34,912 bases of DNA from Gammaproteobacteria bacterium (GTDB taxonomy: Bacteria; Pseudomonadota; Gammaproteobacteria; Enterobacterales; Alteromonadaceae): contig JABXID010000008.1 in assembly GCA_013373245.1 (NCBI GenBank), forward strand, positions 1-34,912, written 5' to 3'. Below, piece by piece: positions 15,918 to 24,655 of the stretch; position 1 is the first letter of the stretch; the number at the start of each line of letters is the position of its first letter. The notes beneath the pieces were generated by a model. The model was not told the origin of the DNA. It saw only the letters and a list, made by a program, of their open reading frames with translations, and searched no databases. A program made the translations under genes and the position numbers.

Positions 15918-16661
15918 TTATAGTTGAGGCGCAAACGGTAGATTATGCAAATTTGCGATAAGTTGAGCGCTATCTTTATTCATTGTTAGCTCCAGTACCG
16001 AACCTTGTTCATACCAGTCTCCGACCACGATGCGTTTTTTATTATCTAATTGATGAATGGCTGGTCTGTGGGTGTGGCCGTGGATCAGCCAATCGCAGTT
16101 GGTGTCTGCAATCACTTCTTTAACAGCCCGCTCTGCCACGTCCATTATGTCTTGTGATTTACTCATTTGACTCGACTGACTTTGGGCTCGGTATTTGCGC
16201 GCCATTTTTTGCCGGAACGATAATGGCATTGCCAGAATTAACGTTTGCCACCACCATGAACGACTCTTGCTGCGAAATTTTTGATAGTCAACGTCGTCTA
16301 AACATAGTTGGTCACCGTGCATAAATAACAAGCTTTTGCCCGCAAAATCAATTTGATGTTGCTCTGGCAGTAATGTCATGCCACATTGTTTGGCGTATTT
16401 TTTTCTGAGTAAAAAGTCGCGGTTGCCATGAATAAAGTAGACAGGGGTTTGTTCAGAAAAGGATTTAATCGCCGTGGCGATTTGCTTTGTGAATGCGTCT
16501 TGATTGTCATCACCCACCCAAACCTCAAATAAGTCGCCGAGAATATATAACGCGCTGTGCTCTTTATTTGTCTGCTCAGTCAAAAACTCAATTAAACATT
16601 CGGTGATGTCTGGACGGCTTGGCTCTAAATGTAAATCGGCAATGACAAGTATTGATGACAT
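15918..16661 (-). CDS. lpxH: UDP-2,3-diacylglucosamine pyrophosphatase LpxH
   Basis: LpxH hydrolyses UDP-2,3-diacylglucosamine to lipid X, the fourth step of lipid A synthesis, at the inner membrane face. From the ATG at 16661 it has 247 residues, near the E. coli 240. Metallophosphatase ligands are all present: Asp9 and His11 (ADLHL), Asp43 (LGDLFEVW), Asn80 (HGNRDF), His115 (FMHGD), His194 and His196 (IHGHTH). An in-frame start 24 codons upstream at 16733 would add a non-conserved leader and overlap the terminator region, so it is rejected. ppiB lies upstream on the same strand, the order also seen in E. coli, but a terminator separates them. Confidence 0.95.
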   Translation of the reverse strand: MSSILVIADLHLEPSRPDITECLIEFLTEQTNKEHSALYILGDLFEVWVGDDNQDAFTKQIATAIKSFSEQTPVYFIHGNRDFLLRKKYAKQCGMTLLPEQHQIDFAGKSLLFMHGDQLCLDDVDYQKFRSKSRSWWWQTLILAMPLSFRQKMARKYRAQSQSSQMSKSQDIMDVAERAVKEVIADTNCDWLIHGHTHRPAIHQLDNKKRIVVGDWYEQGSVLELTMNKDSAQLIANLHNLPFAPQL

Positions 16662-16716
16662 GAAGGTTATAAATTCCTTGTATGGGTGTGCGCAGTGTCG
16701 TTTAGTTGCAATATAC

Positions 16717-16748
16717 AATAAAAATCCCTGCAAGCAGGGATTTTTATT
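16717..16748 (-). terminator. Terminator after ppiB
   Basis: A perfect 14-bp stem (AATAAAAATCCCTG/CAGGGATTTTTATT) with a CAAG loop, 23 bases past the ppiB stop and upstream of lpxH. Confidence 0.9.
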
Positions 16749-16770
16749 TAGTTGAGAAGTAGAGCTTTAA

Positions 16771-17265
16771 TTAGGCAACGACTTCTGCTTTTTCGATGAT
16801 GATATCTTCTTTTGGTACGTCTTGGTGGAAGCCATAGCTGCCAGTATCAACAGATGAAATTTTATCGACCACATCCATACCTTCAACCACTTTAGCAAAA
16901 ACGGCGTAACCCCAACCGCTTGGAGTTTCTGATTTAAAGTCTAAAAAGCCATTGTCAGCACTGTTGATGAAAAACTGTGAAGACGCTGAATGTGGATCGT
17001 TAGTACGAGCCATAGACAAAGTACCACGCTCGTTTTTAAGGCCGTTATTTGCTTCGTTTTCGATGGCCGCGTTGCCTTCTTTTTCTTCCATGCCCGGTAA
17101 CATACCGCCACCTTGGATCATGAAACCAGGAATGACACGGTGGAAAATCATACCGTTATAAAAACCAGAGTTTACGTATTCTAAGAAGTTGGCCACTGTT
17201 TTTGGCGCTTCGTCGGCGAATACTTCAATTTTGATTTCGCCAAAGTTTGTAGTAAATACAACCAT
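16771..17265 (-). CDS. ppiB: Cytoplasmic peptidyl-prolyl cis-trans isomerase B (cyclophilin)
   Basis: A cyclophilin that speeds proline isomerisation during folding. The 164-aa protein lacks a signal peptide, so it is the cytoplasmic PpiB rather than periplasmic PpiA. Active-site motifs are present: [14 protein letters not shown] (with the catalytic Arg), [18 protein letters not shown] and [23 protein letters not shown] lies 7 bases before the ATG. Length is normal. It is transcribed toward lpxH but ends at its own terminator. Confidence 0.96.
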   Translation of the reverse strand: MVVFTTNFGEIKIEVFADEAPKTVANFLEYVNSGFYNGMIFHRVIPGFMIQGGGMLPGMEEKEGNAAIENEANNGLKNERGTLSMARTNDPHSASSQFFINSADNGFLDFKSETPSGWGYAVFAKVVEGMDVVDKISSVDTGSYGFHQDVPKEDIIIEKAEVVA

Positions 17266-17379
17266 TTTAAATCCTATCTATTTGTCGCTTGTTTGATGCG
17301 GCAATTCTAATCGTTCTAAGTGACAAAGTCACCTGCATGGTTCAGAGTTTATTGTTTCGCGTATGCAATAGGCAGGCAT

Positions 17380-18042
17380 TTACCAAGGCAGTTGTTCACC
17401 ATTGGTGTGCCAGAATGAACCTGAATTTTCTAACGTCAGTTGCTCGATTATCTTTATAAGGCCTGCGGCCGAGTCTTCTGCGGTGATCAAGCCGTTAAAT
17501 CCAACCATGCGAGTTTTGACCCAACCCGGATGTAATTGTGCAACAGCTATGCCTCTTGGTTTTAAATCCTCAGCCAATGATTTACCTACTGCGTTTAATG
17601 CCGCTTTTGAAGCGCGATATCCATAACGACCACCTGAGTCATTATCGGCAATTGATCCCATGCGACTGGTAATATTGGCAATTTTGCTGCCTTCTTTTAA
17701 GTTATCTAGCAACGCTTCGGTGACCATTAGCGGAGCTAAGGTGTTTATTTCAAACTGCTCACGTATGCTGTCGTAATTAATATCGCCTAATTGTTCGTCT
17801 TTTAATAATCCCGCATTATTGATTAACAAATCTAACTTTTGACTGCCTAATAAGCGCTTGATGTCGTTTAGTTGATCAGGATTAGTAACGTCAATATCGC
17901 TGAATACGGTTTCTGCAATTTGCTCTATTTCATCAGAGCTGGTTCTGCACACTGCAATTATGTCACATCCTTTATCAGCTAATTGTTGCGCTAACGCTAA
18001 ACCAATCCCGCGATTGGCGCCTGTGATAAGTGCAGTTTGCAT
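17380..18042 (-). CDS. Short-chain dehydrogenase/reductase (C-factor-like)
   Basis: An NAD(P)-dependent SDR of unknown substrate. The 220-aa protein has the Rossmann start TGANRGIGLA at residues 7-16, the NNAG motif near residue 75, catalytic Ser in ITSRMGSI and the YGYRASKAALN motif with Tyr and Lys. It ends in a short HTNGEQLPW tail. Length and the RMGSI/YRASK pattern fit the C-factor group of small SDRs. GGAG lies 8 bases before the ATG. A second, related SDR is at 22167-22904 (GGWYSYRASKAALNML). Confidence 0.88.
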   Translation of the reverse strand: MQTALITGANRGIGLALAQQLADKGCDIIAVCRTSSDEIEQIAETVFSDIDVTNPDQLNDIKRLLGSQKLDLLINNAGLLKDEQLGDINYDSIREQFEINTLAPLMVTEALLDNLKEGSKIANITSRMGSIADNDSGGRYGYRASKAALNAVGKSLAEDLKPRGIAVAQLHPGWVKTRMVGFNGLITAEDSAAGLIKIIEQLTLENSGSFWHTNGEQLPW

Positions 18043-18165
18043 ATTGTGTCTCCGATATTTTGTTTGAATCTGATTAGGCTCGAATATTAATCGGTTTATG
18101 GAGAAGATGAAAGCAGGTAGAATTCAGCCTTTCAATCTTATTAAACAACAAGTGGGCTTCATAAA

Positions 18166-19092
18166 ATGGCGATTAATTGGTTTCCGGGACACATGCATAA
18201 GGCAAGAAAAGAGATTGCTGAAATCATGCCGCAAGTGGATGTGATCATTGAGATACTTGATGCCCGTATACCTTTCTCTAGTGAAAATCCGTTGGTTCCT
18301 AAATTACGTGGCGATACACCGGTTCTTAAAATTTTAAATAAAAGTGATTTGGCCGACCCAGAGCAAACCGAGTTATGGTTGACTCATTTGGAACAAGAGC
18401 GCGGCATTAAAGCCATTGCGGTTACCTCACAAAACCCTGAGGAAATTAAGAACATACTTAATGTAATTTCCGAGATGGTTCCACATCGCGTCAGTCAAGA
18501 TAAGCTGTTGCGTGCTTTAGTATGTGGTATTCCAAACGTCGGCAAGTCAACGACTATTAATATTCTCGCTGATCGAATAATTGCTAAAACTGGTAACGAA
18601 GCGGGCGTGACCAAAGCGCAGCAGCGTATTCGTTTGGACAACAACATTGTGTTACATGACACTCCGGGGTTTTTGTGGCCAAAACTAGAACCAGAAGATT
18701 GTGGTTATCGATTGGCCATTACCGGTGGCATCAAAGATACGGTGACCGAGAAAGAAGACATTGCCTATTATGCGATAGAGTTTTTGATGGAGCATTATCC
18801 AGAGCTTATCAAAACACGTTATCAATTAGACGAGTTACCGCAGCAACCTATTGATGTAATCGACGCGATTGCCGTAAAACGCTCTTGTGTTCGAAAGGGC
18901 GGAATTGCCGATCTTTATAAGGTTTCTGAAATTATCCTAAATGATTATCGCTCTGGAACACTAGGGCCAATTACTCTGGAGACGGTTGAGCTTGCAGAAC
19001 AAGCAAAAGCGATTATCGCTGAAAACGAAGCTAAACGAGCTGCTGAATCTGACGATGACAAAAAAAAGAAAAAGAAAAAACGCAAACGATAA
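18166..19092 (+). CDS. ylqF: Ribosome biogenesis GTPase YlqF/RbgA
   Basis: A circularly permuted GTPase that acts late in 50S assembly. The 308-aa protein starts NWFPGHMHKARKEI, the strict family opening. The GTPase motifs then come in permuted order: G4 NKSD near residue 58, G1 GIPNVGKST near residue 121, then G3 DTPG near residue 166. The end is a lysine-rich tail (DDDKKKKKKKRKR) likely to touch rRNA. The B. subtilis protein is essential; proteobacterial copies are scattered. It is monocistronic, with no terminator recognised after it. Confidence 0.92.
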   Translation: MAINWFPGHMHKARKEIAEIMPQVDVIIEILDARIPFSSENPLVPKLRGDTPVLKILNKSDLADPEQTELWLTHLEQERGIKAIAVTSQNPEEIKNILNVISEMVPHRVSQDKLLRALVCGIPNVGKSTTINILADRIIAKTGNEAGVTKAQQRIRLDNNIVLHDTPGFLWPKLEPEDCGYRLAITGGIKDTVTEKEDIAYYAIEFLMEHYPELIKTRYQLDELPQQPIDVIDAIAVKRSCVRKGGIADLYKVSEIILNDYRSGTLGPITLETVELAEQAKAIIAENEAKRAAESDDDKKKKKKKRKR

Positions 19093-19344
19093 TCGTCATT
19101 TGATGTTCTATATGCCAATAATGATTACGTTTTGCAATATAACCTACAAGGTCGTTATATAAGACGCATCAGGAGCGTGCTAATATCCAGCTCGAATAAA
19201 ATTTAGTCGGTAGCGTTTTTCTGGTACCTACTGCATTTGGCGTGATCGACAATCAATAATAAAAAAGGCTGATTAAGGAAAAATCAGTAATATTACATGG
19301 ATGGGGTAAGCACTTTCACAACTAACAATGAAGTACACACAACT

Positions 19345-20799
19345 ATGAAAAATAAATCTGATATTGGCGTCATTGGACTAGCGGTCATGGGGGAAAACCT
19401 CATTTTGAATATGGCGAGCAAAGGGTTCACAGTGTCTGCGTATAACCGCTCTACCGAAAAAGTAGAAAACTTTGTGAATGGCCGTGCGAAAGGGAAGTCG
19501 ATACGAGGCGCGAGCTCATTAACTGAATTTGTAGACTCACTTGAGTCACCTAAAAAAGTCATGTTAATGGTAAAAGCAGGCGAAGTGGTTGATGCAATGA
19601 TAGACCAAATTGCTCCGCTATTATCAGCTGGCGATATCATTATCGATGGTGGTAACAGTCAATATGAAGATTCAGAACGTCGCACTGCAGCTTTAAAAGA
19701 GCAAGGCATTTTATATGTTGGCTCAGGTGTGTCAGGTGGTGAGGAAGGTGCATTGTTAGGCCCATCAATCATGCCAGGTGGCTCACCTGAAGCATGGCCA
19801 GCATTAAAACCAATTTTCCAAGGTATTTCAGCTAAAGTTGAAGGCGATGTGCCATGTTGTGATTGGGTAGGTAATGGCGGCGCAGGTCACTTCGTAAAAA
19901 TGGTTCACAACGGTATTGAGTATGGTGACATGCAGCTGATTTGTGAAGCGTATTTAATCATGCGTGACTTATTGAAAATGTCGGCGGATGAAATTCAAGC
20001 GGTATTCGCTGAGTGGAATAATACCGAGTTAAGCAGCTATTTAATTGAAATTACTGCTGATATTTTGGCTTATAAAGATGAAGACGGCGCACCATTAGTA
20101 GACAGAATTCTTGATACGGCTGGTCAAAAGGGCACAGGTAAATGGACTGGCGTAACCGCACTTCATCTAGGTACGCCTCTTACGTTAATCGGTGAAGCTG
20201 TATTTGCACGTTGTCTTTCTGCCATAAAACCTGAACGTCTTGCTGCCTCATCAGTAATTGAAAATGAAGTGGAAGCATTTGAAGGTGACAAACAAGAGAT
20301 TGTTAGTGCCCTTAAAGACGCACTACTAGCGTCTAAAATTGTTTCTTACGCGCAAGGGTTTGCGTTAATGAAAGAAGCATCAAAAGAGTTTAACTGGGAA
20401 TTAAACTTCGGTGCAATCGCACTTATGTGGCGTGGGGGTTGTATTATTCGTTCTGTATTCTTAGACAACATCAAAGCGGCATACGACAAAGACGAAAACA
20501 TCGCTAACTTGCTAGTTGATGACTATTTCAATGGTGTAGTTAAAGATGCACAAAAAGGTTGGCGTAAAGTGGTTGCTACTGCAGCTCTGAGCGGCGTGTC
20601 AATTCCTTGTATGTCTTCAGCGTTGAGTTATTTCGACGGATACCGCACCGCGAATTTACCAGCGAACTTGTTACAAGCACAACGTGATTACTTTGGTGCG
20701 CACACTTATGAGCGTAATGACAAACCTCGTGGTCAGTTCTTCCACACTAACTGGACAGGACGCGGCGGCGACACTGCATCGACAACTTACAGTATCTAA
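19345..20799 (+). CDS. gnd: 6-phosphogluconate dehydrogenase (decarboxylating)
   Basis: Oxidises 6-phosphogluconate to ribulose 5-phosphate with CO2 release, reducing NADP, in the pentose phosphate pathway. Motifs run in order: the nucleotide loop GVIGLAVMGENL, DGGNSQYEDSERR, GSGVSGGEEGALLGPSIMPGG, HFVKMVHNGIEYGDMQL (catalytic Lys and Asn/Glu region), KGTGKWT, and the end ERNDKPRGQFFHTNW. From the ATG at 19345 there are 484 residues. An in-frame ATG at 19297 would add 16 residues; an AAGGAA lies 16 bases before it, in the loop of a small hairpin (19269-19287), so the start is uncertain. zwf and pgl are not adjacent. Confidence 0.95.
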   Translation: MKNKSDIGVIGLAVMGENLILNMASKGFTVSAYNRSTEKVENFVNGRAKGKSIRGASSLTEFVDSLESPKKVMLMVKAGEVVDAMIDQIAPLLSAGDIIIDGGNSQYEDSERRTAALKEQGILYVGSGVSGGEEGALLGPSIMPGGSPEAWPALKPIFQGISAKVEGDVPCCDWVGNGGAGHFVKMVHNGIEYGDMQLICEAYLIMRDLLKMSADEIQAVFAEWNNTELSSYLIEITADILAYKDEDGAPLVDRILDTAGQKGTGKWTGVTALHLGTPLTLIGEAVFARCLSAIKPERLAASSVIENEVEAFEGDKQEIVSALKDALLASKIVSYAQGFALMKEASKEFNWELNFGAIALMWRGGCIIRSVFLDNIKAAYDKDENIANLLVDDYFNGVVKDAQKGWRKVVATAALSGVSIPCMSSALSYFDGYRTANLPANLLQAQRDYFGAHTYERNDKPRGQFFHTNWTGRGGDTASTTYSI

Positions 20800-20830
20800 T
20801 TATTGTTATGTTGAAGCGAAGCTAAAACCA

Positions 20831-20859
20831 AAAAAAGCGACTTTTGAAGTCGCTTTTTT
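20831..20859. terminator. Terminator between gnd and the convergent DUF1353 gene
   Basis: A 13-bp stem (AAAAAAGCGACTT/AAGTCGCTTTTTT) with a 3-base loop; usable on both strands. Confidence 0.92.
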
Positions 20860-20885
20860 GTTGGCTGTTCGGCAAACTTTAATAA

Positions 20886-21515
20886 TCAAACAAAAAGGCT
20901 ATTTAACACTGCCATTATCACTTTAATCGTTAGTAACGCTAGTCCACCAAAAAACAAACAGCCTGTTCCAATAACTAATAAAGGTGGTTTGGTTCGATAC
21001 AATTTACCTGCATAGGGCACCCACAGCCAGCCAAAACGCACATAAAACCAAGCTATAAATGCCCAAACTGGTGTTTGATTAACATAGTTCATTGTAAGCC
21101 GGAAAAGCTCGTCTGCTTCCCGCCGTTGAATATTTGTAGGTTGGTACTCGCCATCATCTTTTTGAACAAGCAAATAACCGTATCTAAACGCAAAGTCATG
21201 AACGATTGAAGCGGTCAACATAATCCCTAATGGGCGTAGAACACCAAATGTTAAAAATGTGACAAGCCAAGGAGACGGCACGCTTGCGCCATCAAATGTT
21301 TCTAGTTTGCCTAAGTGTTGTTTGGGGAGCAGCACATTACCATTAATGTCAGAACTGAAATTAGTGCCACTGATATTTACTACCCAATCGTGGTGTAGGT
21401 TGAATCTTCTAAGTCTTCGAGCACTGAATAGACGTTTGCAAAAACTCAAATTTTTAGTAGGAAGTAACTTAGGGATAAGTGCAGGTAGCTGTGAGAAGTT
21501 AAACGTAAATGCCAT
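20886..21515 (-). CDS. DUF1353 family protein with C-terminal membrane helix
   Basis: The 209-aa protein shows the DUF1353 pattern: TFDGASVPSPW (residues 73-83), then SIVHDFAFRYGYL near residue 103, then RREADELFRLTMNYV near residue 131. The Asp/His-bearing motifs suggest a fold with metal or catalytic residues; the function is unknown and some members are phage-encoded. After that come an aromatic segment (WAFIAWFYVRFGWLWVPY) and a clear membrane helix at the end (VIGTGCLFFGGLALLTIKVIMAVL). It is therefore membrane-anchored, longer than the plain domain. AAGGA lies before the ATG. Alone, facing gnd. Confidence 0.8.
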   Translation of the reverse strand: MAFTFNFSQLPALIPKLLPTKNLSFCKRLFSARRLRRFNLHHDWVVNISGTNFSSDINGNVLLPKQHLGKLETFDGASVPSPWLVTFLTFGVLRPLGIMLTASIVHDFAFRYGYLLVQKDDGEYQPTNIQRREADELFRLTMNYVNQTPVWAFIAWFYVRFGWLWVPYAGKLYRTKPPLLVIGTGCLFFGGLALLTIKVIMAVLNSLFV

Positions 21516-21730
21516 GTGTGTTCCTTCACCTGTCGTAAAATTATAAGCCGTTTACTTTTGTATTTTAATAAAATACAAATTAGCACAAAGACAAAACCTT
21601 TTCGATTTTATAATTGTGAATTTTTTGTGATGTTATTGGTGTTTTATATATTTTAGGAGTTGTTGATTTCTTTCGGTTGAACCTCGCGGCGAAATGGTTC
21701 GTATAAGCTCATTGAAACTGGGAAAACAAC

Positions 21731-22204
21731 ATGAATCAAACTTTTAATCTAGCTCCAGATTTACTTTATATCTGTTACGACGCTAAGTGCCCTCTATGTG
21801 CGGCAGAGATGCGACATCTAAAAAATCGTGATGTAAACGATAAAATCGTTTTAGTGGATATACATGACAAATACTTTTCAGAGCAATTCCCAACCGTTGA
21901 AAGAGCTGATGCGTTGAGAATTTTACATGGTTTTTATGACAATAAGCCCTTATACGCACTAGATGTAACTTATCAAGCTTGGTCTTTGGTTGGGAAGCGG
22001 ATTTGGGTATGGCCATTACAACTGCCGTTAATAAAACAAATTGCTCATGGTGTTTATCTTTTGTTTGCACGTTATCGATACCCTATATCAGCTTTTTGTG
22101 CGCGTTTTTTGAAAGAGGGCCAATCATCAAAAAGCGCAGAGCAATATTGTCAATCAGGAACCTGTTATGAAAAATCAAACAAGCATTCTGCTTGGCGCAA
22201 ATAG
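21731..22204 (+). CDS. DCC-family thiol-disulfide oxidoreductase-like protein (DUF393)
   Basis: The 157-aa protein has the DCC signature near the start: YDAKCPLCAAEM, with Asp17, Cys20 and Cys23, then the VDIHD strand. It continues with the family's ADALRILHGFYDNKPLYALDV and a semi-hydrophobic end (VWPLQLPLIKQIAHGVYLLFARYRYPI). DCC proteins are predicted thioredoxin-like; the role is unknown. The final 38 bases overlap the start of the following SDR gene, so the two are surely co-transcribed and may be translationally coupled. Confidence 0.85.
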   Translation: MNQTFNLAPDLLYICYDAKCPLCAAEMRHLKNRDVNDKIVLVDIHDKYFSEQFPTVERADALRILHGFYDNKPLYALDVTYQAWSLVGKRIWVWPLQLPLIKQIAHGVYLLFARYRYPISAFCARFLKEGQSSKSAEQYCQSGTCYEKSNKHSAWRK

Positions 22205-22904
22205 TGAAATTGCCAAAGCTATTGCCAGTGAATTGGTGAAGGTGGATGATAACCAGTTGGTGATTGTAGGCAGGCAATTATCTTTTTATAAACATCAGCG
22301 ATTTACCGGCGCTAAACTTTTTGAAGTGTCAAACTACCAAGAAGAGTCGGTTCAAAAAGTGGTTAATAACATTGCACAAGAGGAGGGCTTGCCAGATATA
22401 ACTCGCGTCTTTTGTTGCCATGGTATATTGCACAGTGAAGTTATTTTTCCAGAAAAAAAATTAGAAGATTTCTCAGCAGATGCTTTTTCTGAAATATTGC
22501 ACGCGAATACGACGACGCCGATGTTGTGGCTAAAATATTTGTTCCCATTATTACCTAAAGATAGTTTGTCGACTTGGGTTACATTCAGTGCGCGAGTAGG
22601 AAGTATCAGTGATAATAGATTGGGTGGCTGGTATAGCTACCGAGCATCAAAAGCTGCGCTTAATATGTTGTTAAAAACCGCTGCGGTAGAAATAGGCCGA
22701 CGTAACAAGCAGGTGAAACTTATTTCATTTCACCCTGGAACCACAGACACTCCGCTATCTAAACCGTTTCAGGCAAATGTGCCTGCCGGCCAGTTGTTTA
22801 CGCCTCAGTTCGTTGCTAATCAGCTGCTATCGATACTCGAACACATTCAGCATGATGGTCAGCTCAGTTATATTGATTGGCAAGGACAAAAAATTGATTG
22901 GTAG
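22167..22904 (+). CDS. Short-chain dehydrogenase/reductase
   Basis: The 245-aa protein is an SDR with a changed nucleotide loop: LGANSEIAKAIA in place of TGxxxGIG. The active site remains: FSARVGSISDN with the Ser region, then YSYRASKAALNML with Tyr and Lys, then SFHPGTTDTPLS. Substrate unknown. The GANSEI form is common in SDRs found beside DUF393 and photolyase genes of marine gammaproteobacteria (recalled, not searched). It overlaps the upstream DCC gene by 38 bases. Confidence 0.88.
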   Translation: MKNQTSILLGANSEIAKAIASELVKVDDNQLVIVGRQLSFYKHQRFTGAKLFEVSNYQEESVQKVVNNIAQEEGLPDITRVFCCHGILHSEVIFPEKKLEDFSADAFSEILHANTTTPMLWLKYLFPLLPKDSLSTWVTFSARVGSISDNRLGGWYSYRASKAALNMLLKTAAVEIGRRNKQVKLISFHPGTTDTPLSKPFQANVPAGQLFTPQFVANQLLSILEHIQHDGQLSYIDWQGQKIDW

Positions 22905-22923
22905 TGTTTTTGCCACTTTATAA

Positions 22924-23184
22924 TTAGTTGTCGTTCTTTTTAATTTGACGGTAAAGAGTTTGGCTCAATTCTTTGAACTCAAGTAACGACTTAGAGTCTT
23001 CATAATCAAACGAAAATCGGCCATGGAAATACAAACTTAATGTAACGTCCTTGTATCCCATAAAGCAGCTATAGCCGTCTAAATCGTGCCAAGCAGTGAG
23101 CTCGTTGAGGCTATATTTATCGTCAACTTTTTTACCATTGGACACTATGTGGTTGAACAAGTACAGATGCTCAGAAAGTTGCAT
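22924..23184 (-). CDS. Small conserved protein, DUF3081-like
   Basis: From the ATG at 23184 (AGGAA 7 bases upstream) the protein has 86 residues; a longer upstream reading overlaps the neighbouring gene and is not supported. The core LTAWHDLDGYSCFMGYKDVTLSLYFHGRFSFDY resembles the small DUF3081 proteins of Vibrio and Shewanella, as far as I can recall. Function unknown. No membrane segment or catalytic motif. It follows the 91-aa gene by 16 bases and is probably in the same transcript. Confidence 0.7.
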   Translation of the reverse strand: MQLSEHLYLFNHIVSNGKKVDDKYSLNELTAWHDLDGYSCFMGYKDVTLSLYFHGRFSFDYEDSKSLLEFKELSQTLYRQIKKNDN

Positions 23185-23200
23185 ATCAATTCCTAAATAG

Positions 23201-23476
23201 CTAAAAAGTAATGATCTCGGTCGCGGTGCCAGAAGATGGCAAGCCGCACATTTCATCATAGGCTGTTTGCAACGTTAACTTGGCAGCGTGTATATCACAA
23301 TCTTTTAATAGTTGTTTTGCATTTGTGAGTGAATCGCAAGGTATGACATGGTCAAAGTTCGGCAATGGAATAAAGTTACCTTGTGGGTCTTCTAAGCCAA
23401 CTAAATAGTGCGTTGCTTCGTTAACAGCAAGAATAGTTGCATCAATGTCTTCTGAGTTTGAAGGGATAGCTTTCAT
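23201..23476 (-). CDS. Small protein, possibly DUF6482-like
   Basis: A 91-aa cytoplasmic protein. The middle HYLVGLEDPQGNFIPL followed by SLTNAKQLLKDCDIHAAKLTLQTAYDEMCG resembles the small DUF6482 family (strand-turn with acidic residues, then a helix and a strand), but the match is from memory and weak. It is upstream of, and probably co-transcribed with, the DUF3081-like gene. Confidence 0.6.
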   Translation of the reverse strand: MKAIPSNSEDIDATILAVNEATHYLVGLEDPQGNFIPLPNFDHVIPCDSLTNAKQLLKDCDIHAAKLTLQTAYDEMCGLPSSGTATEIITF

Positions 23477-23555
23477 AATATTAACGCTCGCAGTATTGTT
23501 TAAATAATGTACGGTAACGAGCGTTAAAAAGTTTACATTGCGGATCTAACGAGTT

Positions 23556-23906
23556 TTATTTTTCAGCGGCAATCACAGATATTTCAACCAAAAGCGCTTC
23601 TCTTGCCATATTGGCAGTCACACAAGCTCGAGCTGGCGCATGTCCTTCCGGTATCCAATTGTCCCAAACGTCATTCATTTCAGAAAAATAACTCATGTCT
23701 TTCAGGTAAATGGTCGCCGAGAGGATATGTTCACGATCACTGCCCGCCTGCTGCAGTAAGTCGTCAACTTTATCTAACATGGTTTGTGTTTGTTCTGTGA
23801 TGCCTTTGGTGGCGTCTGCACAAACTTGCCCGCATAAATAGATGGTGCCATTGTGTTTTACGATGCGGCTCATTCGCTGTTTCGTTTCTATCCTTTCTAT
23901 TGTCAT
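23556..23906 (-). CDS. RidA-family (YjgF/YER057c) protein
   Basis: RidA enzymes hydrolyse reactive 2-aminoacrylate and other imines from PLP enzymes. The 116-aa protein shows the fold signature: [29 protein letters not shown], then [37 protein letters not shown] with the key Arg in PARACV, and a final EISVIAA strand. Subfamily: the VCAD loop and the lack of the usual SGQ-P-x start suggest an Rid2/Rid3-type rather than canonical RidA, so activity should not be assumed. Single gene. Confidence 0.88.
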   Translation of the reverse strand: MTIERIETKQRMSRIVKHNGTIYLCGQVCADATKGITEQTQTMLDKVDDLLQQAGSDREHILSATIYLKDMSYFSEMNDVWDNWIPEGHAPARACVTANMAREALLVEISVIAAEK

Positions 23907-24078
23907 TATTTTTCTCGCAACTAAAACTTCATATTATCAATAACCTAGCTGGTGGTGAAGAACATATTTACACTGACATATAGCAAGTATGCTATTAGCA
24001 ATATCACGTCATTAAGATTGTTTTAAAGTAAATATAGATTTTGAATGAAGCGATGATGAAAACTCTATATGGTATTAT

Positions 24079-24605
24079 ATGCCAAATTGGCATTTGCAAC
24101 CTAAAGAGAAAGCTTTGTCTTTAATCCTTATGGGTCAATTACTTGGATTGATGAGCTTTTGCATCGGTTTGATCGCCTTCACGAAAAAGAATGACCATCA
24201 CTTAAAAATCACCATGGCATTTTTGTTTTTATGCCAAACAGCGTATTTTTTCTGTATGGGGTCCCAAACTGGAATGGTCACCAGTTTTGTTAGTCTCATT
24301 CGAACCATACTGTCCATCCGTTTTCACAGTTTAAAACTAGGTGTATTTTTGTTGTGGCAAACCTAGTATGAGGGATCCACAATATTAGCCTGTGGGTTGA
24401 CGTGTTACCAATAATTGCTGCTTGTTTTGGCACCTATGCCATTTTCTTTTTGTCAGGTATTAAGATGCGTATTGCTTTTATGTGCGGTGCTGCTTGTTGG
24501 ATTATTAATAATGCTTACATAGGGTCTATAGGTGGTGTTTTACTTGAAGTTATGGTTCTAATCGCAAATACTGTGACTATATATCGTATTCGCAAAGATA
24601 TTTAA
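24079..24605 (+). pseudogene. Broken YgjV-like inner-membrane protein gene
   Basis: Two adjoining reading frames together make one YgjV-type membrane protein. The first (24079-24366) gives 95 residues with two or three hydrophobic helices and SFVSLIRTILSIRFHSLKLG. The second, in another frame, gives LPIIAACFGTYAIFFLSGIKMR...CWIINNAYIGSIGG, which matches the C-terminal half of E. coli YgjV (remembered pattern LLPVIGT...CCWVIHNFWAGSIGG). At the join there are both a TAG in the first frame (24364) and a TGA in the second (24369). No single one-base change joins the two without a stop, so at least two lesions are needed. The rest of the gene is well preserved, so the decay is recent. Confidence 0.8.
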
Positions 24606-24655
24606 TCAATACCAGTTATTCAATACATGTGCTGACTTAGTTAAGGTTTAAAGCT

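Noticed and set aside
16662-16733. Longer N-terminus for LpxH (24 extra residues)
   Set aside because: The family starts at the metal-binding strand; the extra part is not conserved and reaches into the ppiB terminator.
23185-23259. Longer N-terminus for the DUF3081-like protein
   Set aside because: It would overlap the upstream gene, and a good ribosome site precedes the ATG at 23184.
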